Shown piece by piece: positions 18,287-26,515 of a stretch of DNA of 52,521 nt; position 1 is the first letter of the stretch; each line of letters starts with the position of its first letter. The stretch is from the NCBI GenBank assembly GCA_015231885.1, contig JADGAT010000032.1, forward strand, positions 1-52,521, given 5' to 3'. Under the pieces are notes generated by a model. It made no database searches. It had not been told where the DNA came from and was given only the letters and a program-made list of their open reading frames with translations. This DNA is from SAR324 cluster bacterium (GTDB lineage Bacteria; SAR324; NAC60-12). Made by a program: the position numbers and the translations under genes.

Positions 18287-20857
18287 TCACTGCTTGAGGA
18301 TCTGTTCTATCAAAGCCTTTGCCCTATCCGTATTTTTTGTGTGAAACGCCAGCTTGATTTGTTCCAGGGTATCCAGATAAGGATTGTCATACTCATTTGC
18401 CATCTCCCGGATCTTGGCAATTTGTTCATTGACTTTGCCCGTCATGTAAAAGGGAATGTCGATTAACTGCTGGAACTCGTCCAATATCTGCATTCGGATG
18501 CTTTCAGGCAACGGTGGTTGCGTAACAGATCCTGTGATCTCTGGAATTGTTTCCTGCTGAAGATATTTTGCCAGGACCGGCAACAGCTGTTGTATCTGCA
18601 AGGGTTTTGTCAGATAGTTACTCATTCCTGCCTGAAACGCTTCTTCTCGTTTTTCACTGAAGGCATCCGCAGAAACAGCAACAACAGGAATTTTGCTGCA
18701 GTCAGAAAGTTTATGTATTTGTTTGGTTGTTTCAAAGCCATCCATCCCGGGCATGTGGATATCCATCAAGATTAAATCAATGGGATCTTTTTCTGTGTGT
18801 TGCTTTTGGACTTTCGCAATGGCTTCCTGACCACTTCCTGCCATCTCGACTGTCAATCCTAATTCTTTAAATACGGCTGTGATCATATCCTGGTTGATGG
18901 GATTGTCTTCAACAACCAGAACTTTGCTGCTTGCTGAAAATGAGTATTTTCCCCAGGAGAAAGATTTTTCAGAAATATTGATCGTTTCTGCTGCTGTCAG
19001 GGGTACCTTCACTGTAAAAGTGGAGCCTTTGCCAACCTCACTTTCCACCTGAATCGTTCCACTCAATAAGTCAACCATCTTGCTGGTGATTGCCAACCCC
19101 AGGCCGGTTCCCCCATAGTGACGGGTGGTTGTGCTCTCCGCTTGCACAAATGCTTCAAAAATAGCCGATTGCCTGTCCTTGGGAATACCAATTCCTTGAT
19201 CGATCACCTCAAGAACAAGCATGTCATCCTGTTGTGTTGCATATAAGTACACTTCTTTATGTTTCGGGGTGAACTTGATGGCATTGCTGAGCAGATTTGT
19301 TAAAATTTGGTTGAGCTTGCTGCGGTCGGAAAGAATGAATTCCGGAAGAAGCGGAGAAATCTTGTAATGAAACGACAGTTCTTTTTGGAGAGCCTCTGCT
19401 TTGTTAATGTGATAGATACTTTGTATCAGCAACTTCAGATTGATGATTTCTGTGCTGATGGTGAACTTTCCTGCTTCAATTTTTGATAAATCTAAAATAT
19501 TATTGATCAATTCCGAAAGATTTTCTCCGCCTTGACGGATTGTCTCAAGGCTCTGCAGAAATTCTTTAGGCAGGGAAAATTGATTTGCCTGTTTGGCAAG
19601 GATCTGGCTGAAGCCAACAATCGCATTGAGAGGTGTGCGTATTTCATGACTCATGTTCGCTAAAAAGCTGCTTTTGGCTTCATTGGCTGCTTCGGCTTCA
19701 AGTTTTGCACTTCGTAATTCTTCATTAATAACCAAAAGGTTGGCTGTTTGTTCCTCAACTTGTTCCGTCAGATGATTTTGATGCTGCTGCAATTCAACAG
19801 TTTGTGTTTTCAACTGCTGATAGATGCGGGAGTTGGCAATGGCCAACCCACAAATTTTTGCAATATTGAGAGAAATATTGACATAATCTCCTCTGTTTTC
19901 TGGAAACAGCAGCTCATTCACTTCCAGCAATCCGAGCATTTGGCCTGAGAAGCTGATGCGAAGATAAAACCCTTGTTCATTTTCAGTCCAGCAGTATTCC
20001 TCTTTAAGTGATTCGATTTTGTTTTTCATGTCCTGCTGGTCATTCGGCCAGGATGAACGGGACCAGATCTTTTCAATTTCTCCGTCAACAACAGAAACAA
20101 AGGTCACTTTGTGAGCGGCACAAAGGATTTCAAACAACTCAAGGACTTTGGGAATGACCTCTTCTTCACCCATGATACGGGTCAGGCTGCCTGCCAGATC
20201 GAGGGCCATGGCATAGTTGGCAAATTTTTGGTTGGTCTTTTTAAAAAGCAGATCTTTTTCTTGTTTTTCTTGTTCAGAACGCCACTGAAGGATAATATTT
20301 TTGAGGGACAGCTGAAAGATATCCAGCCCTACTGATAAAGCCTGATAGGACAGGCCGACAAAAGACGCAAATTCTTCAAGATTCTGGACACTTTGTGCAT
20401 CCACTCCTGTATCGAAAAGGACCAGCTGAGTAATCGACTCTCCAAAGAAATCCCGTGCTGTATTTTTGTCAAACCCCCATTCTTTGAGATGATCCCGCCA
20501 ATTTTTCAACCATCTGGGATTGAGCAGGTAAGCACCTTGCTCTATGTATTGGGCCGTTGCACTTTTGTTGATGAACAAATGGTAACACTGTTCTGTTTTA
20601 TACAGTGTACAATCATTAAGCCGCTGAGTGGGGCCTTTCATCTGGGCTACACAATTGCCTCCAAATAAACAAACGGAATGGCCCTCAGCCTGCTGATACT
20701 GAATAGTTTCTTCCAGAAGCTCCCAATTGGTTTGGGGATGCGTGCAAAGAGACGGAAATGTTTTTACAAAAACATCATTGTATGCTTCTATTGCCAAAGC
20801 ATTGCTGACTTCCTCCTGAAGCATCTCACAAACCAGAAAGCATAATTTATTTGCCAT
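18287..20857 (-). CDS. Hybrid histidine kinase with N-terminal DUF1638-like domain
   Basis: An 856-residue cytoplasmic sensor. Residues 1-200 look like DUF1638 (Cys-bearing [50 protein letters not shown]), a family that in methanogens and other anaerobes is found near corrinoid methyltransferase genes. Then come a GAF-like part (about 215-350), a coiled coil (350-395), HisKA with His404 in [10 protein letters not shown], HATPase motifs ([25 protein letters not shown]), a receiver with Asp699 in [13 protein letters not shown] and Lys in YLTKP, and a short helical end that may be an Hpt-like remnant. Its ATG overlaps the preceding methyltransferase gene by 11 bases, arguing that the sensor works with the corrinoid/methyltransferase pair. 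The DUF1638 call is by eye. Confidence 0.85.
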   Translation of the reverse strand: MANKLCFLVCEMLQEEVSNALAIEAYNDVFVKTFPSLCTHPQTNWELLEETIQYQQAEGHSVCLFGGNCVAQMKGPTQRLNDCTLYKTEQCYHLFINKSATAQYIEQGAYLLNPRWLKNWRDHLKEWGFDKNTARDFFGESITQLVLFDTGVDAQSVQNLEEFASFVGLSYQALSVGLDIFQLSLKNIILQWRSEQEKQEKDLLFKKTNQKFANYAMALDLAGSLTRIMGEEEVIPKVLELFEILCAAHKVTFVSVVDGEIEKIWSRSSWPNDQQDMKNKIESLKEEYCWTENEQGFYLRISFSGQMLGLLEVNELLFPENRGDYVNISLNIAKICGLAIANSRIYQQLKTQTVELQQHQNHLTEQVEEQTANLLVINEELRSAKLEAEAANEAKSSFLANMSHEIRTPLNAIVGFSQILAKQANQFSLPKEFLQSLETIRQGGENLSELINNILDLSKIEAGKFTISTEIINLKLLIQSIYHINKAEALQKELSFHYKISPLLPEFILSDRSKLNQILTNLLSNAIKFTPKHKEVYLYATQQDDMLVLEVIDQGIGIPKDRQSAIFEAFVQAESTTTRHYGGTGLGLAITSKMVDLLSGTIQVESEVGKGSTFTVKVPLTAAETINISEKSFSWGKYSFSASSKVLVVEDNPINQDMITAVFKELGLTVEMAGSGQEAIAKVQKQHTEKDPIDLILMDIHMPGMDGFETTKQIHKLSDCSKIPVVAVSADAFSEKREEAFQAGMSNYLTKPLQIQQLLPVLAKYLQQETIPEITGSVTQPPLPESIRMQILDEFQQLIDIPFYMTGKVNEQIAKIREMANEYDNPYLDTLEQIKLAFHTKNTDRAKALIEQILKQ

Positions 20858-21908
20858 AGTCTTCTATCCAATCCAGTGGATATTGCCCCCATTTTCGTAC
20901 AGCGTTTGATATTGCAGCTAAAACATTCTCCGGCACCTGCCAGGGAATTTCTCCATGGTTGTCAGAGAGAATAAATCCTCCTCCCGGTCCAGCCTTCGCA
21001 ATAGCTTCTCTTACTGCAGCTTCTGCCTGATCTTCGGTCCATCGGCGCATTTCAATACCATTCAGGTTTCCCAAAATAGTGAGTTTGCCCTGACTGGCAG
21101 CCTTCAATGCTGATAGATCTTCCTGAGTACTGCTGCCAATAACTGCTGTTCCTGTCTGGGCAACATCATCCAAAATGGAAAGAGTGAAACCTGAGGCCAT
21201 GTGAGTCGCAGTAGGCCCTTTGATTTGACTGATGGTCCGCTTGGCGACTTCAAATCCCGTTTTTAAATACATTTCTCTGGGAATAATTGTTGGTGACGAC
21301 ACCGGATCAAAATAACAAATAGCAGTGGCGCCCGCTTCCAGTTGGGCATTGGCCCACTGTACACAAAAATCTTCATTGACTGCCATCAGCTGCTGGAACA
21401 AGTCAGGCTGTTCATACAACAAGTCAATGTACTTATCAAATCCCATCTGCATCACCGGTAAAGAAAATGGAGACATGACCACACCAATGATTGGCACCTC
21501 ATTTTCTACTTTCGATTTGATCATACGCGTGGCTTCATACACTTTGATCAGACAGGGAGACTCTTTTGCGTTTGGAGGCTTTAAACGTTTGATGTCATCG
21601 TGTTTCCGAATCAAAGGCAAACTGGAATTGGGAGGACCGTCTTCCACGTAAAGCACATCAGCACCAAACGCCTCTACTTCGATAGGAGCATAAAAAAAAC
21701 TGTAAATGCAATCGTGCCGGTATTTTTCAAGCAGGCGCATTTGCCCTTCTGCCACATGTTCCGGGTTGGAAAAGTAATCTTTGATAGAGATTCCTAATTC
21801 TTGAGCTCCATGCATGGTGAGCAGCAAAAACAAAGGGACCCGATCGGGCTCCTGGTGTCCGAGTGTTGTGAGCACACGCTGCATGGATGTCATGGTGTTT
21901 TCTGTCAT
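20847..21908 (-). CDS. MtaA/UroD-family methyltransferase-like protein
   Basis: A 353-residue TIM-barrel protein of the uroporphyrinogen decarboxylase superfamily, closest in layout to MtaA/MtbA corrinoid methyltransferases ([17 protein letters not shown] start, [57 protein letters not shown]). In MtaA three zinc ligands lie in an HxC pair and a later Cys; here His236 is kept but HxC reads HMA, and Asn317-His318 replace the later Cys. Methyl transfer to coenzyme M or a thiol is therefore doubtful; a divergent cofactor-transfer or sensing role is possible. It overlaps the corrinoid-protein gene by four bases and the hybrid kinase gene by 11. Confidence 0.82.
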   Translation of the reverse strand: MTENTMTSMQRVLTTLGHQEPDRVPLFLLLTMHGAQELGISIKDYFSNPEHVAEGQMRLLEKYRHDCIYSFFYAPIEVEAFGADVLYVEDGPPNSSLPLIRKHDDIKRLKPPNAKESPCLIKVYEATRMIKSKVENEVPIIGVVMSPFSLPVMQMGFDKYIDLLYEQPDLFQQLMAVNEDFCVQWANAQLEAGATAICYFDPVSSPTIIPREMYLKTGFEVAKRTISQIKGPTATHMASGFTLSILDDVAQTGTAVIGSSTQEDLSALKAASQGKLTILGNLNGIEMRRWTEDQAEAAVREAIAKAGPGGGFILSDNHGEIPWQVPENVLAAISNAVRKWGQYPLDWIEDYGK

Positions 21909-22531
21909 TTTTGCTCCTCGATCATCGTTTTCACAATTTTGATTGCATCTGAAGCGCTTTTTCCCATCGCATCGGCATCAACGTCTTTATACAATTGCTC
22001 ATCAAACCGAAAAGGGGCACCCCCGACTACTATTTTGACGTCCAATCCCCGCAATTCTAATTTTGCTCTCACTTCTTTGACCTTTAATGCTGATGGTAAC
22101 ATCAGGGTAGAAATTAAGAGGATTTTTATTTCATTTTTTTGTACTAACTCTACCAGTTCATCCACTTCTTTTTGGCCATAATCCAGTAGATCGAAGCCAG
22201 ATGCCCGCATGATTGAATACACAATTCGTTTTCCGAGCAAATGATAATCATGGAGCTCTGCAATAGCCATTTTTGGCTGCTCGGCAATGGCTTCATTATT
22301 TGGCTCCAAAATGGTATTTAATAAATCTTCACAAATACGGCCGCTCATGTATATTTGAGAAAGTGCTACATCTCCTGTTTCCCAACCTTCTCCAATTTTT
22401 TCCAGGGTGGCAACAATCAACGGTTCTACCTGCCCTGTTAGTGCAGATTGCAACACTTCCTGGGCTTTTAGACGATCCAGTGATAAAAGTGCCTGTTCAA
22501 GTGAGGCAATGAGCGTATTCAATTCTTGCAT
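21905..22531 (-). CDS. Corrinoid (B12)-binding methyltransferase protein
   Basis: A 208-residue protein with the MtaC/MtbC architecture: an N-terminal helical cap (1-85, with LEKIGEGWETGDVALSQIYM) and a C-terminal cobalamin-binding Rossmann domain. The cobalt-ligand motif DxHxxG is Asp95-Tyr-His97-Leu-Leu-Gly100; ISTLMLPSAL and VVGGAPFRFDE are the other B12 contact loops. It would carry a corrinoid, with His97 as lower ligand. First gene of an overlapping trio with the methyltransferase-like protein and hybrid kinase. No methyl-donor-specific MtaB/MttB-type partner is next to it, and no cobalamin riboswitch is visible in the short leader. Confidence 0.9.
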   Translation of the reverse strand: MQELNTLIASLEQALLSLDRLKAQEVLQSALTGQVEPLIVATLEKIGEGWETGDVALSQIYMSGRICEDLLNTILEPNNEAIAEQPKMAIAELHDYHLLGKRIVYSIMRASGFDLLDYGQKEVDELVELVQKNEIKILLISTLMLPSALKVKEVRAKLELRGLDVKIVVGGAPFRFDEQLYKDVDADAMGKSASDAIKIVKTMIEEQK

Positions 22532-22587
22532 AAATCCTTTATGGGTTCATTCAGGTTGCAGGACAACAGGGGGCAAGTCGTCCTAAT

Positions 22588-23088
22588 CTAAGGAACTGCT
22601 TTTGCGTCCACTTTGGCTAAATATTCTCCAATCAGGGTAGCATCATGAAGATCCAGACTTTGCCCTTTGCGAGCAATCTCAGTCTGAGCTTTATTGGCCC
22701 CTGATTGAGCTTTTGCCCAGAGGAGTATCTCTTTAATATAATCTTTGGGAAAGTTCAAAACGGCGCCTGCATACACCAGATAATCGGCTTCTTTGGGAGA
22801 TAAATTGTCATCAACAATAGCAACTTTTGCCAGCGCAAATATCATCCGAGTTGCTATTTTTCTGTCTTTTACCTCGATGGCCGGCAGCCTGGGGATGAGC
22901 TTGTTTTTGAGCATTGTCATCAAACTTTCGGCTTTTTCAATACTTTCCATGTGAAGCAAGACTTGGCCTAAATCGTTTAGTTCTTTTCTGTCAATGACTC
23001 CGTCAGAACCTACCATTCCAGCAATTGCATAAGTCATCCATTGCTTTTGTTCATCTTCTAATTGATCAAAAAAACTCAAATTTAACAT
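22588..23088 (-). CDS. TerB-like helical protein
   Basis: A 166-residue all-helical protein with two acidic loops typical of TerB/DjlA-like domains: AGMVGSDGVIDRKELNDL and AKVAIVDDNLSPKEADYL, each DxDGxI/L-like and likely metal-binding. The domain is associated with tellurite-resistance-type membrane complexes and with DjlA, but no ter gene is nearby. It lies 56 bases upstream of the corrinoid-protein gene on the same strand and may be cotranscribed. A paralogue is at 46616-47056. Confidence 0.7.
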   Translation of the reverse strand: MLNLSFFDQLEDEQKQWMTYAIAGMVGSDGVIDRKELNDLGQVLLHMESIEKAESLMTMLKNKLIPRLPAIEVKDRKIATRMIFALAKVAIVDDNLSPKEADYLVYAGAVLNFPKDYIKEILLWAKAQSGANKAQTEIARKGQSLDLHDATLIGEYLAKVDAKAVP

Positions 23089-23142
23089 GTCGCCTTTTAC
23101 TGATTTGAATTAAAATGATGTAAAATAAAAAACCTTAGATAG

Positions 23143-23302
23143 AACTATAGGGGCTTGATCATTTTTTGCCCATTAATACCCGTCATTGTGAGGACTGAGG
23201 AGTGAAGGATGCGGCAATCTCAAAAAGAATAAGATCGCTTCATCGTACCTCCTCACAGAGACAATCTCAAGATGGGTCAATGTGATCATCCCCAACTATA
23301 CC
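23143..23302. repeat. MITE-like palindromic intergenic element
   Basis: Outer imperfect inverted repeats of about 30 bases (near 23143-23172 and 23271-23302; shared core GGGG, GATCA and CCCAT) bracket an inner palindrome at 23181-23260 with GTCATTGTGAGGA on the left and TCGCTTCATCG...CCTCCTCAC on the right. The inner sequence matches a dispersed repeat type I know from many proteobacterial genomes (GTCATTGCGAGGA...). No coding potential. The rest of the 398-base gap holds the nikR control region. Confidence 0.55.
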
Positions 23303-23451
23303 ATAAGCCTGTTAAATATTGCAAAGCCTGATCGACAATTATTAAATTCTCAACTTTTTGAAATAAATAACTAGAATTATGGCACTAACACTCAACGAAA
23401 TCAAGCAGGCTCAATCATTCACGGCAATCATCTTGACTCCTTATTTTGGTT

Positions 23452-23478
23452 GTGGCACAAAAAATAAAAAAGTAACAC
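23452..23478. promoter_or_regulatory. Candidate NikR operator
   Basis: GTGGCAC (23452-23458) and GTAACAC (23472-23478) are separated by 13 bases, immediately before the nikR start at 23487. The deltaproteobacterial NikR consensus I recall is GTGTTAC-N13/14-GTAACAC; the right half is exact and the left half matches five of seven. This supports nickel-dependent self-repression of the nik operon. Confidence 0.45.
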
Positions 23479-23486
23479 GGTGATAC

Positions 23487-23906
23487 ATGGAAGAAGAATT
23501 AATACGTTTTGGAGTCTCGATTCCGAAAAATTTATTACAGCAATTCGATCAATTGATTGCGGCAAAAGGCTATCAAAGCCGATCTGAAGCAATTCGTGAT
23601 TTGGTTCGCAATGACCTGGTTGGTCAAGAATGGGAAGAAGGAGAACAAGAGACTTTTGGAACATTGACCATTGTATATGACCATCATATTGGCAATTTAA
23701 CTCACACTCTTGCCGAAATACAACATCGTTTTTTTGATTTAATCATCTCTAATGTGCATGTCCATATCGACCATGATAATTGCCTGGAAGTGATCTTGCT
23801 GAAAGGAGACAACCGGAGGATCAAAGAAATCAGCGATGAAGTGATCAGTCTCAAAGGAGTAAAATACGGGAAACTAACAGCGGCGACCACAGGAAAAGAG
23901 CTTTAA
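23487..23906 (+). CDS. nikR: Nickel-responsive regulator NikR
   Basis: A 139-residue ribbon-helix-helix repressor. Residues 1-45 form the DNA-binding part (LIRFGVSIPKNLLQQFDQLI, SRSEAIRDLVR). The C-terminal ACT-like domain carries all four high-affinity nickel ligands: His80, His91, His93 and Cys99 (E. coli His76, His87, His89, Cys95), within YDHH and NVHVHIDHDNCLEVILLKG. It is the first gene of the uptake operon, one base before nikM, and a NikR-like operator lies in front of it, so autoregulation of the whole operon by nickel is likely. Confidence 0.93.
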   Translation: MEEELIRFGVSIPKNLLQQFDQLIAAKGYQSRSEAIRDLVRNDLVGQEWEEGEQETFGTLTIVYDHHIGNLTHTLAEIQHRFFDLIISNVHVHIDHDNCLEVILLKGDNRRIKEISDEVISLKGVKYGKLTAATTGKEL

Positions 23907-23907
23907 A

Positions 23908-24570
23908 ATGCACATTGCAGAAGGCATTGTATCAGCCCCGGTCTTAGTCACAGGGATCGGTGTGGCCACAGCAGGCACCGCTATTGGGCTCAGGAGGCTG
24001 GACTACAATCATATTGCAGAAGCAGGCATCCTATCGGCCTGTTTTTTTGTCGCAGGCCTGATACAGATTCCTATAGGACCTGCCAGTGCCCATCTGGTTT
24101 TAAATGGTTTGTTGGGAATTTTGCTTGGTTGGGCAGCCTTTCCAGCATTAGTGGTGGGATTGTTATTACAGGCACTCTTTTTCCAATTTGGGGGACTGAC
24201 CACCTTGGGAATCAATACAATGAACCTGGCAGTTCCTGCTGTCATTTGTCGTTATCTTTATGTCTATATTCCTGTATCTACGAGGAAATGGAAAGCTGTA
24301 TCGGCCTTTCTTTGCGGTTTTTCAGGAGTGGGCCTGGCCTCACTCGGGCTTTCCGGTTCATTGGCTTTCTCAGAAGAAAACTTTGCCGAAGTTGCTGCTC
24401 TAGTATTTTTATCTCACATCCCAATTATGTTCCTGGAAGGAATCATCACAGCGTTTGGCATTTCCTTTCTAACAAAAGTGGAACCGGGTCTGCTTCCTGC
24501 CAAAAAGACAATTTCTGTTCCTGCATTATTCCAGTTTTTTACCATATTTCGTAAAAAAGAGATTTCATGA
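23908..24570 (+). CDS. nikM: Energy-coupling-factor nickel/cobalt transporter substrate-specific component NikM/CbiM
   Basis: A 220-residue membrane protein with six to seven hydrophobic segments. It begins MHIAEGIVSAPVL; the N-terminal Met-His with His2 is the metal-binding start of all CbiM/NikM proteins. The segment PIGPASAHLVLNGLLGILLG and FGGLTTLGINTMNLAVPAV are conserved family blocks. Motifs alone do not separate nickel from cobalt, but nikR directly upstream and a NikL-type gene downstream favour nickel. The last four bases overlap the next gene. Confidence 0.88.
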   Translation: MHIAEGIVSAPVLVTGIGVATAGTAIGLRRLDYNHIAEAGILSACFFVAGLIQIPIGPASAHLVLNGLLGILLGWAAFPALVVGLLLQALFFQFGGLTTLGINTMNLAVPAVICRYLYVYIPVSTRKWKAVSAFLCGFSGVGLASLGLSGSLAFSEENFAEVAALVFLSHIPIMFLEGIITAFGISFLTKVEPGLLPAKKTISVPALFQFFTIFRKKEIS

Positions 24571-24998
24571 TTCTATTTTCTCTATTGATGTGTTTTTTGT
24601 TTTTTCCTTCAGAGGGGCTGGCCCATGGGGCAACAATTTCTGCACGGGTTGAAGGCAATGTGGTCAGGAGCGAGAGCAAGCTTAGTACAGGCAAAGCACT
24701 GCAGCATGGAAAGATTACGGTCATGGATGGGTCAGGTAATACGCTTTTGACAGGAGAAACGGATCACCATGGAATATTTTCATTTTCACTGCCGAAACAA
24801 AAACCGATTACTATCATCGTCAATTCCGGTGATGGACACCGTGCCGAATGGACATTGGGAGAAGACGACTTGCCGCAGCAACTGGAACAAACTAGGATAA
24901 AGGACATTCTTGGCGGTATCGGCTACATTGTGGGTTTGATGGGGTTGGGTGCTTACTTGCACTATCGGAAAAAGCTCAAAAATTTGTCAAACTCATGA
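24567..24998 (+). CDS. NikL-like accessory protein of the nickel transporter
   Basis: A 143-residue protein with an N-terminal signal/anchor, an AHGATI motif just after it, a beta-rich extracytoplasmic domain of carboxypeptidase-regulatory type (GKALQHGKITVMDGSGNTLL, TDHHGIFSFSLP), and a C-terminal transmembrane helix (IGYIVGLMGLGAYLHYRK). This fits NikL, which replaces NikN in nikMLQO operons (from memory of comparative genomics). His after the signal and the His-rich loop may pass metal to NikM. Four-base ATGA overlaps link it to both neighbours. Confidence 0.72.
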   Translation: MILFSLLMCFLFFPSEGLAHGATISARVEGNVVRSESKLSTGKALQHGKITVMDGSGNTLLTGETDHHGIFSFSLPKQKPITIIVNSGDGHRAEWTLGEDDLPQQLEQTRIKDILGGIGYIVGLMGLGAYLHYRKKLKNLSNS

Positions 24999-25750
24999 TT
25001 GAAGATTCTTTTTTAGATGGAAATTCCATAATCCACAACATGGATCCACGTCTGCGGATCATCATTGCTTTTATTTTTTCTTTTCTTATCAGTATTTCCC
25101 AGCAGCTGCCGACATTATTGCTGGGGCTCACCGTTGCCATCCTGATCAGCTTTCCTGTGTACTGGAGCAACCATCGCATCCAAAAGAAAATTATCTTCGT
25201 TAATAAATTTATTCTGCTATTCTGGATTTTTCTGCCCCTGACAATGGACGGACAACCCATCGTCCTGCTTGGTGGCCTGATTGTCAGCAAAGAGGGAATT
25301 TGGTTAGCGGCCATCTTGACGTTAAAAATGAATGTGCTCCTGCTGGTATTGACCTCACTGGTTGTGACGATTCCCATTTCGTTATTGGGAAAGGCTCTGC
25401 AAAGCCTGAAACTCCCAGACAAATTAGTGGTTTTGCTCTTGTTCACGTATCGATATATCTTTATTTTGGAACAAGAATTTCGAACCTTGCAGGTTGCGGC
25501 CAAATTACGAGGATTTGAGCCTGCTACCAATTTACACACATACCGAACATACGCACACATGACCGGAATGCTGCTGGTACGCTCCATCACAAAGGCAAAA
25601 CAACTCCAGCAAGCGATGGTGTGCCGTGGGTTCACAGGCAGGTTTCACTCATTGTCTGACATGGCACTGAAGTCTGTGGATTGGATGTGGCTCGGTTTTT
25701 TCATTTGTTGTATTGCCGGATTGGGGGGGGTGGAATGGATACCACGGTAG
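24995..25750 (+). CDS. nikQ: ECF transporter transmembrane component NikQ/CbiQ
   Basis: A 251-residue membrane protein with about five hydrophobic segments. The family coupling motifs are visible: AAKLRGFEPA (first Ala-Arg-Gly) and QQAMVCRGFTGRF (second), which dock the ATPase. It begins MIEDSFLDGNSIIHNMDPRLRI, normal for CbiQ. The end contains a G8 run (25723-25730), and the last 16 bases overlap nikO. Confidence 0.88.
   Translation: MIEDSFLDGNSIIHNMDPRLRIIIAFIFSFLISISQQLPTLLLGLTVAILISFPVYWSNHRIQKKIIFVNKFILLFWIFLPLTMDGQPIVLLGGLIVSKEGIWLAAILTLKMNVLLLVLTSLVVTIPISLLGKALQSLKLPDKLVVLLLFTYRYIFILEQEFRTLQVAAKLRGFEPATNLHTYRTYAHMTGMLLVRSITKAKQLQQAMVCRGFTGRFHSLSDMALKSVDWMWLGFFICCIAGLGGVEWIPR
25723..25730 (+). 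other. G8 homopolymer at the nikQ-nikO junction
   Basis: Eight consecutive G lie seven codons before the nikQ stop. The nikO frame is open across the run, so a -1 slip there joins nikQ to nikO with only two to three extra glycines. The run could allow programmed or mutational fusion, or be neutral. Confidence 0.5.
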
Positions 25751-26400
25751 CACCAATCTTTGAATTAGAGGATATATGCTTCAGTTACCCTGAAGTGCAA
25801 GTACTGGAAGATCTGCAATTCTCCATGAATGCTGGAGAAAAGCTGGGTTTGATGGGATCCACTGGGACAGGGAAAACCACGCTGCTGCATATCATGATAG
25901 GTCTCCTGATTCCAACCAGTGGAACGGTTGCTGCCTTTGGAAAGACAATGAACTCAGAAAAAGATTTTGTTTCTGTCCGTAAGCAAGCAGGATTCCTCTT
26001 CCAGCATTCAGACCAGCAACTGTTCAGCCCCACGGTTCTGGAAGATGTTGCTTTTGGGCCTTTGAATTCAGGAATGAGTTCACAAGAAGCAAAAGAAATA
26101 TCCTGGCAAACATTACGTTCCTTGAAATTAGAAGACCTGGCCGATCGTGTGACACATCGTTTGTCAGGAGGGCAAAAGAAGCTGGTTGCCTTAGCAACGG
26201 TGCTCTCGATGTCGCCCAAAGTGTTATTATTGGATGAGCCCACCACAGGATTGGATCCTGTAACAAAAAACCATGTAATGGAAATTTTACACCATCTGGA
26301 TATTTCTTATCTGATCGTTTCGCATCATCTTGATTTTTTGCAGCAAACTTCAAAAAAAATTATCATGCTGGAACATGGGAGACTCATTTCTAATCAATGA
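25735..26400 (+). CDS. nikO: ECF transporter ATPase NikO/CbiO
   Basis: A 221-residue ABC ATPase energising NikMLQ. Walker A is GSTGTGKTT, the Q-loop region is GFLFQHSDQQLFSPTVLEDVAFGP (typical for CbiO), the signature is LSGGQKKLVALA, Walker B is VLLLDEPTTGLDP and the switch His is in IVSHH. It lacks the C-terminal extension of longer CbiO proteins. The start MDTTVAPIFELED at 25735 overlaps nikQ; an upstream in-frame ATG at 25681 lies inside nikQ and is less likely. Confidence 0.9.
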   Translation: MDTTVAPIFELEDICFSYPEVQVLEDLQFSMNAGEKLGLMGSTGTGKTTLLHIMIGLLIPTSGTVAAFGKTMNSEKDFVSVRKQAGFLFQHSDQQLFSPTVLEDVAFGPLNSGMSSQEAKEISWQTLRSLKLEDLADRVTHRLSGGQKKLVALATVLSMSPKVLLLDEPTTGLDPVTKNHVMEILHHLDISYLIVSHHLDFLQQTSKKIIMLEHGRLISNQ

Positions 26401-26515
26401 GCATTTGTCCTGCTTTGATCCGTTTTCATTGATTTTGCTCTGCAAAACATTTCCATTCTTCTCCCAGATTTGTTAAATGTACCGGTTAGATGAAATACTG
26501 TAAATCATAATTTCA

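Noticed and set aside
24976..25635. 219-codon frame antisense to nikQ
   Set aside because: Shadow of a well-supported membrane protein gene.
25785..26246. 153-codon frame antisense to nikO
   Set aside because: Shadow of the ABC ATPase; no motifs.
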